64,000 nt of DNA from Azotobacter vinelandii CA (GCF_000380335.1 NC_021149.1:496001-560000); one strand, 5' to 3'; positions 17,875 through 26,753 are shown, counted from the stretch's first letter. Notes: generated by a model not told the origin, from the letters alone. A program made the numbers and translations.

Positions 17875-18832
17875 GGGAAGGCCTCCGGGCGCTCAGGTTG
17901 GTCAGGTCCATCAACAGGGCGATGCCGGCGACGTGCAGGCGCAGCCAGTGCAGGAGCGCCAGGCGCGCCGCCAGCAGCGGACGTCGGCGGGTGTAGGCGT
18001 GGCGCAGGCTGAGCAGGCCGGCCGGCAGCCAGCCGAGGGCGAAGGCGACGAGGGCGGCGAGCGGCTGGCCGAGCAGCAGGCAGAGCAGCGCCAGCGCGTC
18101 GAGCGTCCAGTGCCCGGCCGCCAGCAGCGGGAAGCGCAGCCGGCGCAGGCTGGCGCGGCCCTTGCGCAACAGTTGCGTCTGGCTGTTCTGGCGCCACAGT
18201 TCCTTGCCCAGCCATTCGCGCCAACTGCCTTCGAAGCCCCAGTTCAGCACGGTCGGCCGTGGCAGGCTGAGCAGGCGTGCGCCGGCCTCGCCGAGGCGCA
18301 GGCCGAAGTCCTTGTCCTCGCCGCTGCGCAGGCTTTCGTCGAAGCCGCCGGCGCGCTCGAACCAGACGCGCTCCAGGCACAGGTTGGCGGTCGGCAGCCA
18401 GTCCAGCAGCGCCGGCCGGTCGCGTTCGGCGGCCAGCCGTTGCAACCAGGCGCGGGCATACCAGGGCGCCTGCGGCGGCGCCTGGTGGACCAGGCCGAGC
18501 ACATCGGCGCGGTCCTCCCGGCGCACCGCGCACCAGGTGGTCAGCCAGTCCGGGGGGACTTCCATGTCGGCGTCGAGGAAGGCCAGACAGTCGCCGCCGG
18601 CCGCCGCCGCACCGCGGTTGCGCAGGGCGCCGAGGCTCAGGCCGGGGCAGTCCAGTACGCGGGCGCCGAGACGCCGGGCCAGAGCCTGGCTGCCGTCGCG
18701 GGAGCCGTTGTCGGGGACGATCAGTTCGCAGTCGAGGCCGGCCTGTCCGGCGGCGTGCCGCGCGGCTTCCAGGGTGCGGCCGAGGTGGGCGGCCTCGTCG
18801 AGGGTCGGAATGACGATGGAGATCTGTTTCAT
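17867..18832 (-). CDS. family 2 glycosyltransferase
   Basis: GT-A fold enzyme of 321 residues with ISIVIPTLDEAAHLG at the start, VPDNGSRDGS, and the metal-binding LDADMEVP at about residue 87. ERAGGFDESLRSGEDKDFG follows as the acceptor region. Two or three hydrophobic segments lie towards the end, suggesting attachment to the inner membrane. The start overlaps the Wzy gene stop by 4 nt. It adds one sugar to the lipid-linked repeat unit; donor unknown. Confidence 0.87.
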   Translation of the reverse strand: MKQISIVIPTLDEAAHLGRTLEAARHAAGQAGLDCELIVPDNGSRDGSQALARRLGARVLDCPGLSLGALRNRGAAAAGGDCLAFLDADMEVPPDWLTTWCAVRREDRADVLGLVHQAPPQAPWYARAWLQRLAAERDRPALLDWLPTANLCLERVWFERAGGFDESLRSGEDKDFGLRLGEAGARLLSLPRPTVLNWGFEGSWREWLGKELWRQNSQTQLLRKGRASLRRLRFPLLAAGHWTLDALALLCLLLGQPLAALVAFALGWLPAGLLSLRHAYTRRRPLLAARLALLHWLRLHVAGIALLMDLTNLSARRPSRG

Positions 18833-20232
18833 GGTCGCCCTCCGGCGGCATCGTCGTCGGCCTGCAGGCGCAGCAGGCTGGTTATTCCGAGCATCACCCA
18901 GAGGTACTTGTGGCTCGGTACGCTGAGGAAGAACAGGAAGCAGGCCAGCGCCAGGCAGGACAGGCCGAAGTGGGCGGCCAGCGCCGCCCGCCCGGGGTCG
19001 CCGCGCTCCAGCCAGTGGCGGCGGGCGACCAGGCAGTTGCGCAGGGCGAGCGTCACCAGGCCGGCGAACAGCAGGCCGCCGGGCAGGCCGGTTTCGCTGA
19101 ACATGCCCAGGTAGGTGTTGTGCGCTTCACGGTAGAGGTCGTTGGGGTGCGGCCGGTCGGCGAAGGCGATGGCGTAGCCGGTCCTGGCGAATTCCAGGGG
19201 GAAGGTGCCCGGACCGCTGCCGAGCAGCGGGTGCTCGGCGAGCACCTGGCCGCCGACCAGCAGATAGGCGCTGCGCCGGGCCAGGGAGGGGTCGGCGTGG
19301 GCGTTGACCCCGGACCTCAGGCTGGTCAGGGCTTCCAGGCGCTGGACGAGACTGTCCGGCAGCAATCTGGGGGCGAGCGGCAGAGCGATCGCCAGGGCCA
19401 GGATCAGCCAGCCGAGATGGCGGCCCGGCAGGTGTTTCAGGCGGGCGCGGTAGTGCCAGGCGGACATGAGGGCGGTCAGCAGCGCCACCAGCAGGCCGGA
19501 GCGCGAGCCGGTGCGCACGAGGGTGGCCAGCAGCAGCGCCAGCAGGGCCAGCCAGAACAGCCGCCGCGCCGGGCGCGGCGCGCGCAGCGCCAGAAGCAGC
19601 GCCAGCGGGAAGGCGACGCTGATCAGCAGGGCGAAGTAGTTGGGGTCGGCGAGCAGGCCGCTGGCCCTGCTGTCCGGCGGAGCGTCGCCGCTCAGCAGGG
19701 CCAGCGCGCAGGTGCTGGCCACCGAGAGCACCAGCACCCGCGCCAGGGTCGACAGGTCGAGGTCGCGGCCGAGCAGCACGGCGAGGACGAACAGGGTCAG
19801 GCCGCCGGTGAGCTGGCGCAGGTGCTGCAGCGACAGGCCGAGGTGGCTGCTGAACGCCAGGCTGAGCAGGTACCAGGCGAGGAAGGCCAGCAGCGGCGGC
19901 CACAGGTTGCTGCGCAGGCGCTGCGCCGGCAGGCGGCGCAGCAGCAATTGCAGTCCGGCGATGGCGATCAGCGTCAGGCCCAGCAGCTTGTTGAGGGTGA
20001 GGCCGCCACCGCCGCCCGCGCCGCCGCCGGCGCTCGCATCGGCGGCGGAGAACAGGCCCTCGAAGGGCACCAGGGCGAGCAGCGCCAGCAGGCCCAGGGT
20101 CGGCTGGCGGTAGAGCGCGACCAGGAGCGCCAGGCCGGGCAGCACCAGCGGCGCCAGGTAGGGATGGGGGCCGGCCAGCAGCAGCAGGCAGGCGAGGCCG
20201 GCGATCAACGCCAGGGGCAGGACCAGAACCAT
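18829..20232 (-). CDS. O-antigen ligase/Wzy-like polymerase
   Basis: Polytopic membrane protein of 467 residues, with about 10-12 segments and a large periplasmic loop. The loop contains LLGSGPGTFPLEF and NDLYREAHNTYLGMFSETG, the conserved region of the Wzy_C/O-antigen ligase family. In this cluster it is the likely polymerase that joins repeat units delivered by the flippase. A glycine-rich loop lies at about residues 74-85. It starts 4 nt after the stop of the upstream glycosyltransferase. Confidence 0.87.
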   Translation of the reverse strand: MVLVLPLALIAGLACLLLLAGPHPYLAPLVLPGLALLVALYRQPTLGLLALLALVPFEGLFSAADASAGGGAGGGGGLTLNKLLGLTLIAIAGLQLLLRRLPAQRLRSNLWPPLLAFLAWYLLSLAFSSHLGLSLQHLRQLTGGLTLFVLAVLLGRDLDLSTLARVLVLSVASTCALALLSGDAPPDSRASGLLADPNYFALLISVAFPLALLLALRAPRPARRLFWLALLALLLATLVRTGSRSGLLVALLTALMSAWHYRARLKHLPGRHLGWLILALAIALPLAPRLLPDSLVQRLEALTSLRSGVNAHADPSLARRSAYLLVGGQVLAEHPLLGSGPGTFPLEFARTGYAIAFADRPHPNDLYREAHNTYLGMFSETGLPGGLLFAGLVTLALRNCLVARRHWLERGDPGRAALAAHFGLSCLALACFLFFLSVPSHKYLWVMLGITSLLRLQADDDAAGGRP

Positions 20233-20236
20233 CGCC

Positions 20237-21349
20237 TCAGCCCCCGGCCGCGTTGCGGTACAGTTGGCGCCAGCGTTCGGCCTGGGCCGGCAGGTGGTGG
20301 TGGCGCTGCTGGGCGAGGCGGGCCCGTTCGCTCAGTGCCCGGCCGAGGGGCTTGTCGAACAGCAGGCGCGCCACCTGGCGGGTCAGGTCGCCGACCTCGC
20401 CGGGCGGGCTGAGCAGGCCGCTGGCCTCGTGGTCGAGCACGTCGGGAATGCCGCCCACCGCGAAGGCCGCCACCGGCACTCCGGCCTGCATGGCTTCCAG
20501 CAGTACCATCGGCGTGCCCTCGCTGCGCGAGCTGATGACCAGCGCGTCGAGGGCGCGCAGCCAGGCCGGCAGGTCCGTCCGGTAGCCGGGCAGGAGGATG
20601 CGCTCGTGCAGGCCGGCGGCGTCGATGATCTCCTGCAATTCGTCGCGCAGCGGTCCTTCGCCGAGCAGCACGGCGTGCAGGCGGGGATCGCGGCAGCACA
20701 GCTCGATGGCCAGTTCGACGAACAGGTCCGGGCCCTTTTCCGCGCTGAGGCGGCCGACGAAGCCGATCAGCGGCGCGGCGGGCGCTCCCGGCGGGCGCAG
20801 GTAGGTGACCGCGGGCGCCGGCGGCAGGCCGTTGGGCAGTACCTGCAGCTTGCCGGCGCGCACTCCGGCCTGGCGGTGCAGGCAGGCGATGCTGGTGGCC
20901 ACGCAGACCACGGTGCGCACCTGGGCGGTGCGGCACAACTGCAGGCTGAGCCAGGCGTAGAAGCGCTGCTTGCGGCTGCGCGGGGTGAAGCCGTGCTGGG
21001 TGGCGACCAGCGGCAGGCCGAGCAGCAGGGCGCCCAGCCAGCCGTAGACCAGCCCCTTGAAGCCGTGGCCGTTGAGCAGTGCCGGCCGTGCGTCGGATTG
21101 TCCCAACTGGCGCAGCAGGCTGCCCAGGCCGCCGCAGCGGGTCAGCTCCACGCCGGCCTCGCGAAAGCGCTGGGCCAGCGACTCCGGGCCGCCCAGCAGT
21201 ATCACCCGGTGCTGGCCGGGGGCGTACTGGCAGTGTTCGAGGAGCATCCGCTCCAGGCCGTAGAAGCCGCCGCTGCCGAGCAGGTGGGCGATCCGCAGCG
21301 GCGCGTCCTGGTGGCGGGCGCTCAGTCGCTCGCCCAGTGTCGAATCCAT
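20237..21349 (-). CDS. family 4 glycosyltransferase
   Basis: Retaining GT-B enzyme of 370 residues. The amino domain has HLLGSGGFYGLERML; the donor domain carries IGFVGRLSAEKGPDLFVE and the nucleotide-sugar EX7E region SSRSEGTPMVLLEAMQAGVP. The chosen start at 21349 overlaps the end of the Wzz-like gene by 28 nt. The frame stays open upstream but only as the shadow of that gene. It contributes one linkage of the polymer. Confidence 0.88.
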   Translation of the reverse strand: MDSTLGERLSARHQDAPLRIAHLLGSGGFYGLERMLLEHCQYAPGQHRVILLGGPESLAQRFREAGVELTRCGGLGSLLRQLGQSDARPALLNGHGFKGLVYGWLGALLLGLPLVATQHGFTPRSRKQRFYAWLSLQLCRTAQVRTVVCVATSIACLHRQAGVRAGKLQVLPNGLPPAPAVTYLRPPGAPAAPLIGFVGRLSAEKGPDLFVELAIELCCRDPRLHAVLLGEGPLRDELQEIIDAAGLHERILLPGYRTDLPAWLRALDALVISSRSEGTPMVLLEAMQAGVPVAAFAVGGIPDVLDHEASGLLSPPGEVGDLTRQVARLLFDKPLGRALSERARLAQQRHHHLPAQAERWRQLYRNAAGG

Positions 21350-22911
21350 GGCAGGCTCCCGGGTTTGTGCGGATTGGGCAGCGCGGCCGGCTGCTCGGCG
21401 TTGAGGGTCATCAGCACGGGCAGGCCGAGCTGGCTCTGCAACTGCCCGGGATACTTGAAGCGGCGATCGAAGAATTCGCGCAGGCATCCCGCGGCGACGG
21501 CCAGCAGCAGGGCGGTGAGCAGGCCGAGAGGGATGATCTGCAGCGGCCGCGGAAAGCTCGCCTCGCTGGGCTCGAAGGGGCGGCTGAGCACCTTGGCGTT
21601 GGACAGGCCGCCGTCGAGCAGGGCGCGGCTGCGGCTTTCCTCGTAGCGCTGGGTGTAGGTGAAGAAGGCCTGGTGCAGGGCCTCGATCTCGGTGTTGAGC
21701 TGGCGCAGGCCGCTCTGCGCGTCCTGCAGCTCGCGGATGCGCGCCTGGTATTCCTCGATGCGCGTGGTCTTCTGGGCGATCACCCCGGAGATGATCTCCA
21801 GTTCCTTGCGCCGTTCGCTGATGCGGTTGCCGATCACCTGGAGGAATTGCTGGCGGGTCCGGCTGATCTGCGCATGGAGGTTCTTCATCGGCTCGCTGTT
21901 CGGGTTGTAGATGTCGGTCTCGGCGCCGTAGCGGCCGATCTGCTCGATCAGCCGGTCGCCCAGTTGGCGGATCTCGCGGTCCTCGAAGGCGGCGTTGTCG
22001 AGGGTGTTGGCGAAGGTGTAGGGAAAGCCGTAGTCGGTCAGCCTGGCCTTGCGCGCCACGGCCAGGTTGCCCTGCAGGTAGTCGACCCAGCGCTGGTTCT
22101 CCAGCAGGCGGTCGCGGTACTGGTTGAGGGCCTGTTCTTCCTGGTTGATGGCGTTGAGGCGGAAGGTGATTTCCTCCTCGGGGTTGGCCGCGCGAATCCG
22201 TTCGAGCAGGGCCAGCCGTTGCGCTTCGAGGCCGTTCAACTGGTCCTGGTACTGGGTCTTCTTCTGTTCGTAGAAGGCTTCCGGCAGTTCGTTGGAGTGC
22301 AGCGCATGGCGGCGGACCAGGTAGGTGTCGAGCAGGCGGTTGACGAACAGGGTGCCGAGGGCCGGGTCGCCGGAGCGGTAATGCACGGCGATGACGTTGG
22401 AGCCTGGCAGCGGGATGATTTCGAGGTCTTCCAGGATGGCCAGGGTCAGTTCGTCCAGGCGGTTGTCGCGCGGCGCGTCGGCGGCCAGGCCCAGGGCGGT
22501 GCGCAGCGGGTCGAGCACATGCTCGCGCAGGGGCACGGCCAGGTAGTCGCGCAGCCGGCCCGCCAGGCCCTTGTCCTCGGCGAAGTGGCCCTCGCGGATC
22601 AGCGACTCGAGGGTCGCCCGGACCAGTTCGGGCGAGCGCAGGATGCTGCTCTCGGTTTCCATGTCGGCCAGGGTCGGCGGCAGGAACTTGTCGGTCTCCT
22701 GCTGCAGGGTGGCGCTGTTGGGTTCGGTCTGGGCCACCTTCTTCGACTGTACCATGACCTCCGCGCCGATCTCGTACGAGCGGCCGAGCAGCAGCGGCAG
22801 CAGCAGGGCGAGCGCGGCGAAGGCCAGGAATACCCGCTTGACCAGCCGGCGGTTGGCGAACAGCGCGGAGAAGAAGGCGTGCGGGGAGTTCTCGTGCCTG
22901 AGGGCGTCCAT
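21322..22911 (-). CDS. Wzz/GNVR-type polysaccharide co-polymerase
   Basis: Inner-membrane chain-length and export partner, 529 residues. A transmembrane helix at about 26-43 (VFLAFAALALLLPLLLG) is followed by a long periplasmic, largely helical part rich in coiled coil (about 180-420). A second membrane segment follows (IPLGLLTALLLAVAAG). The Wzz domain shows LQQETDKFLPPTLADMETES, and NVIAVHYRSGDPALGTLFVN is the classic signature after it. It lacks a kinase domain; the CpsD-like partner is encoded two genes away. It ends 28 nt inside the glycosyltransferase gene and starts 2 nt after the exporter stop. Confidence 0.9.
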   Translation of the reverse strand: MDALRHENSPHAFFSALFANRRLVKRVFLAFAALALLLPLLLGRSYEIGAEVMVQSKKVAQTEPNSATLQQETDKFLPPTLADMETESSILRSPELVRATLESLIREGHFAEDKGLAGRLRDYLAVPLREHVLDPLRTALGLAADAPRDNRLDELTLAILEDLEIIPLPGSNVIAVHYRSGDPALGTLFVNRLLDTYLVRRHALHSNELPEAFYEQKKTQYQDQLNGLEAQRLALLERIRAANPEEEITFRLNAINQEEQALNQYRDRLLENQRWVDYLQGNLAVARKARLTDYGFPYTFANTLDNAAFEDREIRQLGDRLIEQIGRYGAETDIYNPNSEPMKNLHAQISRTRQQFLQVIGNRISERRKELEIISGVIAQKTTRIEEYQARIRELQDAQSGLRQLNTEIEALHQAFFTYTQRYEESRSRALLDGGLSNAKVLSRPFEPSEASFPRPLQIIPLGLLTALLLAVAAGCLREFFDRRFKYPGQLQSQLGLPVLMTLNAEQPAALPNPHKPGSLPWIRHWASD

Positions 22912-22913
22912 CG

Positions 22914-23918
22914 TCAGTCATCCTCGTCCTTGTCGTCGACCTGGTAGGAGAAGCCGAAGTTGAAGCCGCTGAAGAGCATCACGTCGGCCAGTTGGCGCAT
23001 GGTGTCGCCGGCGCCGGCGAGGCTGCTGCGCGGCACGAAGAGCAGGTCGTCCGGCTGCAGGTAGGCGACGCTGTCGGCGTCGTTGTCGAGCAACGCCTCC
23101 ATGTCGTAGGTGCGCGACACCACCCGCTCGCCGTCGCGATGCAGGATCAGCACCGATTCCAGGTCGGCGGTGACGGGGTTGTAGCCGCGCGCCAGGGTCA
23201 GCGCCTCGAGCACCGAGATCGGCCGGCGCACCGGATAGGCGCCGGGCTGGCCGACCTCGCCGAGTATGTAGACCTCGTTGGCGGCGGTGGACTTGAGCAG
23301 CACGTCGACCTGGATCGGCCCGACTTCCTCGCGGTAGCGCTCGTTCAGGAGTTTTTCGAGTTCGTCGCTGTTCATGCCGCCGAGGCGGATGCTGCCGAGC
23401 ATCGGGAAGGTCGCGCGGCCGTCGGCGCCGACGGTGATTTCCCGGCTCATGCCGGTGTTCGGGCTGAACAGGGTGTCGCGCAGGTTCTGGGCGCGGGTCT
23501 GCGCCTTGGCCACCGAGACGGTGATCAGCGGTGTGCGCAGGGTGTCCTTGTAGCGCTCGGTCATCAGCGCCTGGGCCTCGTCGACGGTGAGCCCGGCGAC
23601 CTGGAGGCTGCCGACGTATTCCAGATTGACGGTGCCGTCGGGCATCACCGTCTTGATGCCGGTCAGGCCCTTGGCGGTGGCGAACAGGATCTCCAGTTGG
23701 TCGCCCGGCTGGATGCGGTAGGCGTTGGGCGAATCCATCTCGATGTGGAAGATCACGTCGAGCACGTCCTGCGGGCGCAGTACCTGGGTCACCGGGATCA
23801 GTTCGCTGTGCGTGGCCTGGTCCTCGGGGGCGGTGAGGATGTAGGCGGGAATCGAGCGCTGGCTGCTGCATCCGGCCAGGGCCAGGAGGGCGAGCAGGAA
23901 AAGCAGGGGCTTGTTCAT
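22914..23918 (-). CDS. Wza-like polysaccharide export lipoprotein
   Basis: Outer-membrane polysaccharide exporter, 334 residues. The signal peptide ends in LALAGC with Cys17 as the lipid site. The poly-export domain starts around residue 65 (YRIQPGDQLEILF). Two or three SLBB domains follow (GSLQVAGLTVDEAQAL; YILGEVGQPGAYPVRRPISV; SVAYLQPDDLLFVPRS). It forms the channel through which the polymer leaves, in contact with the Wzz-like protein. The 28-nt gap to the CpsD-like gene shows one operon. Confidence 0.92.
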   Translation of the reverse strand: MNKPLLFLLALLALAGCSSQRSIPAYILTAPEDQATHSELIPVTQVLRPQDVLDVIFHIEMDSPNAYRIQPGDQLEILFATAKGLTGIKTVMPDGTVNLEYVGSLQVAGLTVDEAQALMTERYKDTLRTPLITVSVAKAQTRAQNLRDTLFSPNTGMSREITVGADGRATFPMLGSIRLGGMNSDELEKLLNERYREEVGPIQVDVLLKSTAANEVYILGEVGQPGAYPVRRPISVLEALTLARGYNPVTADLESVLILHRDGERVVSRTYDMEALLDNDADSVAYLQPDDLLFVPRSSLAGAGDTMRQLADVMLFSGFNFGFSYQVDDKDEDD

Positions 23919-23946
23919 GGTGGCGTCCGTCCTGTGGGCGATCCGA

Positions 23947-24618
23947 TCAGAGCAGCCGGTAGAGCCATTTCGGCAGGTAGAGCCGGCGGGCGTTGAGCAC
24001 GCTGCCGAGCAGCCTGGCGTTGGCCTGGCGCAGGCGCTGCACGGCGGCCTGGGCGACTTCCCAGCGGGTTTCCTCGGCGCGCACCACCAGCGCCACGGCG
24101 TCGGCCATGGCCGCCAGGATCAGGCCGCTGCTGCCGCCGTAGACGGCCTCGGCGTCGATCACCACGAAGCGGTAGCGGGCCGCCAGGCAGTCGAACAGGT
24201 ACTGCAGGTCCTCGGCGGTGAGGCGGCCGGCCGCCACCGAAGGCTGGCCGAGCGGCAGCAGATCGAAGGGCAGTTCGGGATGGCGCTGGATGCAGTGGCG
24301 GAGTTCGCCCTCCGGATGCTGGCTCTGCAGCAGCTCGAACAGGCCGCGGTCGGCCGCCATGCCCAGGCGCGAGCTGAGGCCGGTGGCCGAGGGGCCGGCA
24401 TCGACCAGCAGGAGCTTGCCCTTGACCGAGCCGGCCAGTTGCCGGGCCATGCTCAGGGCGCAGGTGGTGGTGCCACAGCCGCTGGTCGGGGCGATCAGCA
24501 GCAGGGTGCGGCAGTTCTGGTCGAGCAGGGTGGCCGCCAGGTTGACTTCGCTGGGGTTGAGAACGCGGCGGTCCTGCTCCAGCAATAGCGTGGTCTGCTC
24601 GGAACGGAGCATGGTCAT
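23947..24618 (-). CDS. CpsD/CapB-like ATPase with degenerate Walker motifs
   Basis: A 223-residue protein of the P-loop bacterial tyrosine kinase/ParA-like family, standing where a CpsD partner of Wzz is expected. The fold is recognisable, but the Walker A region reads APTSGCGTTTCALS (residues 43-56), with Thr50 where the essential lysine should be. The Walker A' stretch is LLLVDAG instead of the usual hhhDxD, and the Walker B-like stretch is FVVIDAEAV. No tyrosine-rich tail is present. It may have lost ATP hydrolysis and act as a scaffold. Start 24618 has AGGAG at 8 nt; a second ATG lies two codons on. Confidence 0.8.
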   Translation of the reverse strand: MTMLRSEQTTLLLEQDRRVLNPSEVNLAATLLDQNCRTLLLIAPTSGCGTTTCALSMARQLAGSVKGKLLLVDAGPSATGLSSRLGMAADRGLFELLQSQHPEGELRHCIQRHPELPFDLLPLGQPSVAAGRLTAEDLQYLFDCLAARYRFVVIDAEAVYGGSSGLILAAMADAVALVVRAEETRWEVAQAAVQRLRQANARLLGSVLNARRLYLPKWLYRLL

Positions 24619-24660
24619 GGGCTGACTCCTGATGCGTGCTCTGCCTGGGGGTATGAGGGT

Positions 24661-25428
24661 TCAAGCGGCGCCGTGGCCGTGGAACACCTCGACGGGGGTT
24701 TTCAGCAGAATCCACAGGTCCAGCAGGGGGCCCTGACGGCGGATGTAGTCCATGTCGAGTTCGACCCGGTCGTCGAAATCGACGTCGCTGCGTCCGGAGA
24801 TCTGCCAGAGGCCGGTCATGCCCGGATAGATGCTCAGCCGGCCCAGGTGGTGCTCGTGGTAGCGGCTGGCATTGAACGAGGTGGGGCGCGGCCCGACCAG
24901 GCGCATCTCGCCGCGCACCACGTTGATCAGGTTGGGCAGCTCGTCCAGGCTGGTACGGCGCAGCCAGCGGCCGACCGCGGTCACCCGCGGGTCGGCGTCG
25001 ATCTTGAAGTCGATGGCTTCGGCGCCGTGCTTGTTCAGGTGGCGCAGCGAGTCCTTCAGGGCCTCGGCGTCGGCCACCATGCTGCGGAACTTGTACATGC
25101 CGAAGCGGCGCCCGCGAAAGCCGGTGCGCCGCTGGACGAACAGCACGGGACCGGAGCTGTCCAGCCTGATCAGCAGGGCGATGCCGAGCAGCAGGGGGGA
25201 GAGCAGGAGCAGCAGCAGCAGGGCGGCGCAGGCCTCGCCGAGGCGCTTGGTGCGGGACAGGCTCCAGGGGCTGCCGCCCTGGCGGCCGCTGAACCAGCCG
25301 CGATCGTGGACCCAGAGGGCGTTCTGGATCTTCTCCCGCTGCGAGGGATCGGTACGTTTTTCCTTGAGCGTGTAATGGCCGTCCTTAACGAAGCTGGGCT
25401 GTTGAAACGAGTTTCCCGGGGCATTCAT
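24661..25428 (-). CDS. priming sugar transferase (WcaJ/ExoY type)
   Basis: Polyprenyl-phosphate sugar-1-phosphate transferase, 255 residues. One strong hydrophobic segment (about 72-95) precedes the catalytic domain: GPVLFVQRRTGFRGRRF, MYKFRSMV, RRTSLDELPNLINV, MRLVGPRP and YPGMTGLWQISGRSD. It attaches the first sugar to the lipid carrier and so starts each repeat unit. Its start lies 44 nt inside the epimerase gene and is preceded by GAGGTAA. Confidence 0.93.
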   Translation of the reverse strand: MNAPGNSFQQPSFVKDGHYTLKEKRTDPSQREKIQNALWVHDRGWFSGRQGGSPWSLSRTKRLGEACAALLLLLLLSPLLLGIALLIRLDSSGPVLFVQRRTGFRGRRFGMYKFRSMVADAEALKDSLRHLNKHGAEAIDFKIDADPRVTAVGRWLRRTSLDELPNLINVVRGEMRLVGPRPTSFNASRYHEHHLGRLSIYPGMTGLWQISGRSDVDFDDRVELDMDYIRRQGPLLDLWILLKTPVEVFHGHGAA

Positions 25429-26506
25429 TGCGCATTACCTCACGCGACAGCTCCCCGTCCGCGGCGGCGGATGAAATGGCCGGGGCATCGGGGCTGTCGA
25501 TCCTGTAGTAGTGGCAAAACCAGGATACGAATCGGGCGAGGCCTTCTTCGAGACTTACCTGGGGCTGAAAGCCGGTGTCCCGCTGCAATTCCGAGACGTC
25601 GGCACAAGTGTCGAGCACGTCCCCGGGCTGCAAAGGCAGCAATTCCCGAAGGGCCTTGCGGCCCAGATGCCTTTCCAAGGTGTCGATGTAGTCGGTGAGG
25701 GCGATCGGTCGATGCCCGCCGATGTTGTACAGGCGCCAGGGCGCCATGCTGCTTTCCGCCCGGGGCCGCTCGCGGTCCCAGTGCGGATCGGAACGGGGCG
25801 GCTGCGGCAGCAGCCGTACCACTCCTTCGACGATGTCGTCGATGTAGGTGAAGTCGCGCTGGTGCCGGCCGTAGTTGAACAGGCGCAGCGGCCGCCCTTC
25901 GACGATGGCCCGGGCGAACTGGATCGGCGACATGTCCGGTCGGCCCCAGGGGCCGTAGACGGTGAAGAAGCGCAAGCCGGTGGCGGGAATGCCGAACAGG
26001 TAGCTGTAGCTGTGGGCCATCAGTTCGTTGGCCTTCTTGCTCGCGGCGTACAGCGACAGCGGGTGGTCGACGTTGTCCTGCACCGAATGGGGCGTGTGCT
26101 GGTTGGCGCCGTACACCGAGCTGGACGAGGCGTAGACCAGATGCTGCACCGGCTGCCGGCGGCAGCCTTCGAGGATGTTCAGGAAGCCGGCCAGGTTGCT
26201 GCGCACGTAGGCGTGCGGATCGCTCAGCGAATGGCGCACGCCGGCCTGGGCGGCCAGGTGCACCACCACCTCCGGGCGCTGGGCGGCGAACAGGCCGGCG
26301 ACGCCGTCGGCATCGCCGAGATCCAGCCGCCACAGGGGAAAGTCGCCGGCTTCCCGGCAGATCCAGCGCACCCGGTCCTCCTTCAGGGCCGGGTCGTAGT
26401 AGTCGTTGAAGTTATCCAGGCCGACCACCTCGTGGCCGTCGAGCAGCAGCCGGCGCACGCAATGGGCGCCGATGAAGCCGGCCGCGCCGGTGACCAGGAC
26501 TTTCAT
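25385..26506 (-). CDS. NAD-dependent nucleotide-sugar epimerase, UDP-glucuronate 4-epimerase type
   Basis: Short-chain type sugar epimerase, 373 residues. The NAD motif is GAAGFIGAH at residues 7-15. The catalytic SSSVYG (about 126) and YAASKKANE (Tyr about 152) follow. Long similarity to the UDP-glucuronate 4-epimerase group is seen in LDNFNDYYDPALKEDR and FFTVYGPWGRPDMSP. It would supply UDP-galacturonate from UDP-glucuronate. Start 26506 overlaps the stop of the ugd stump as ATGA. The UDP-glucose dehydrogenase making its substrate must come from elsewhere, since the local copy is truncated. Confidence 0.88.
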   Translation of the reverse strand: MKVLVTGAAGFIGAHCVRRLLLDGHEVVGLDNFNDYYDPALKEDRVRWICREAGDFPLWRLDLGDADGVAGLFAAQRPEVVVHLAAQAGVRHSLSDPHAYVRSNLAGFLNILEGCRRQPVQHLVYASSSSVYGANQHTPHSVQDNVDHPLSLYAASKKANELMAHSYSYLFGIPATGLRFFTVYGPWGRPDMSPIQFARAIVEGRPLRLFNYGRHQRDFTYIDDIVEGVVRLLPQPPRSDPHWDRERPRAESSMAPWRLYNIGGHRPIALTDYIDTLERHLGRKALRELLPLQPGDVLDTCADVSELQRDTGFQPQVSLEEGLARFVSWFCHYYRIDSPDAPAISSAAADGELSREVMRNECPGKLVSTAQLR

Positions 26507-26685
26507 TGCGCACCCGCCCGGGGATCGATCCACGGCAGACCGGTGCTCCGCTGCTGCGTCTTCTCGATGCGCCGACCGACCGCCGTTTCGCCGATGTCGA
26601 CGCGGCGTGCGCGATGACCGACCGCGGCCAGGGCTGCCGCCTGGAGCAGGCCGACGTATCCGGTACCGAAAACGCTCACATCCAT
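26503..26685 (-). pseudogene. amino-terminal stump of UDP-glucose 6-dehydrogenase
   Basis: A 60-residue frame beginning MDVSVFGTGYVGLLQAAALA, the exact opening of UDP-glucose/GDP-mannose dehydrogenases, with the VDIGE strand-2 acidic end. It then runs out; the remaining nearly 400 residues are missing. The start still has a promoter (TTGACA at 26753-26748 on the minus strand) and a GAGG site. Its stop overlaps the epimerase start. The stump may survive as a translated leader that delivers ribosomes to the cluster. Confidence 0.8.
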
Positions 26686-26722
26686 GTTTGGCGTGCCTCG
26701 TCGAGGTGGATGCAGTGATACA

Positions 26723-26753
26723 GGTATAGGCGGTTGGGCGAGGACACTGTCAA
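26723..26753 (-). promoter_or_regulatory. sigma-70 promoter candidate of the exopolysaccharide cluster
   Basis: On the minus strand a perfect -35 TTGACA (26753-26748) stands 18-19 nt before CTATACC (-10, about 26729-26723). Transcription would begin near 26716, some 30 nt before the ugd stump. The gap to hslO (26686-27036) is 351 nt with divergent promoters; I see no gene in it. Confidence 0.55.
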
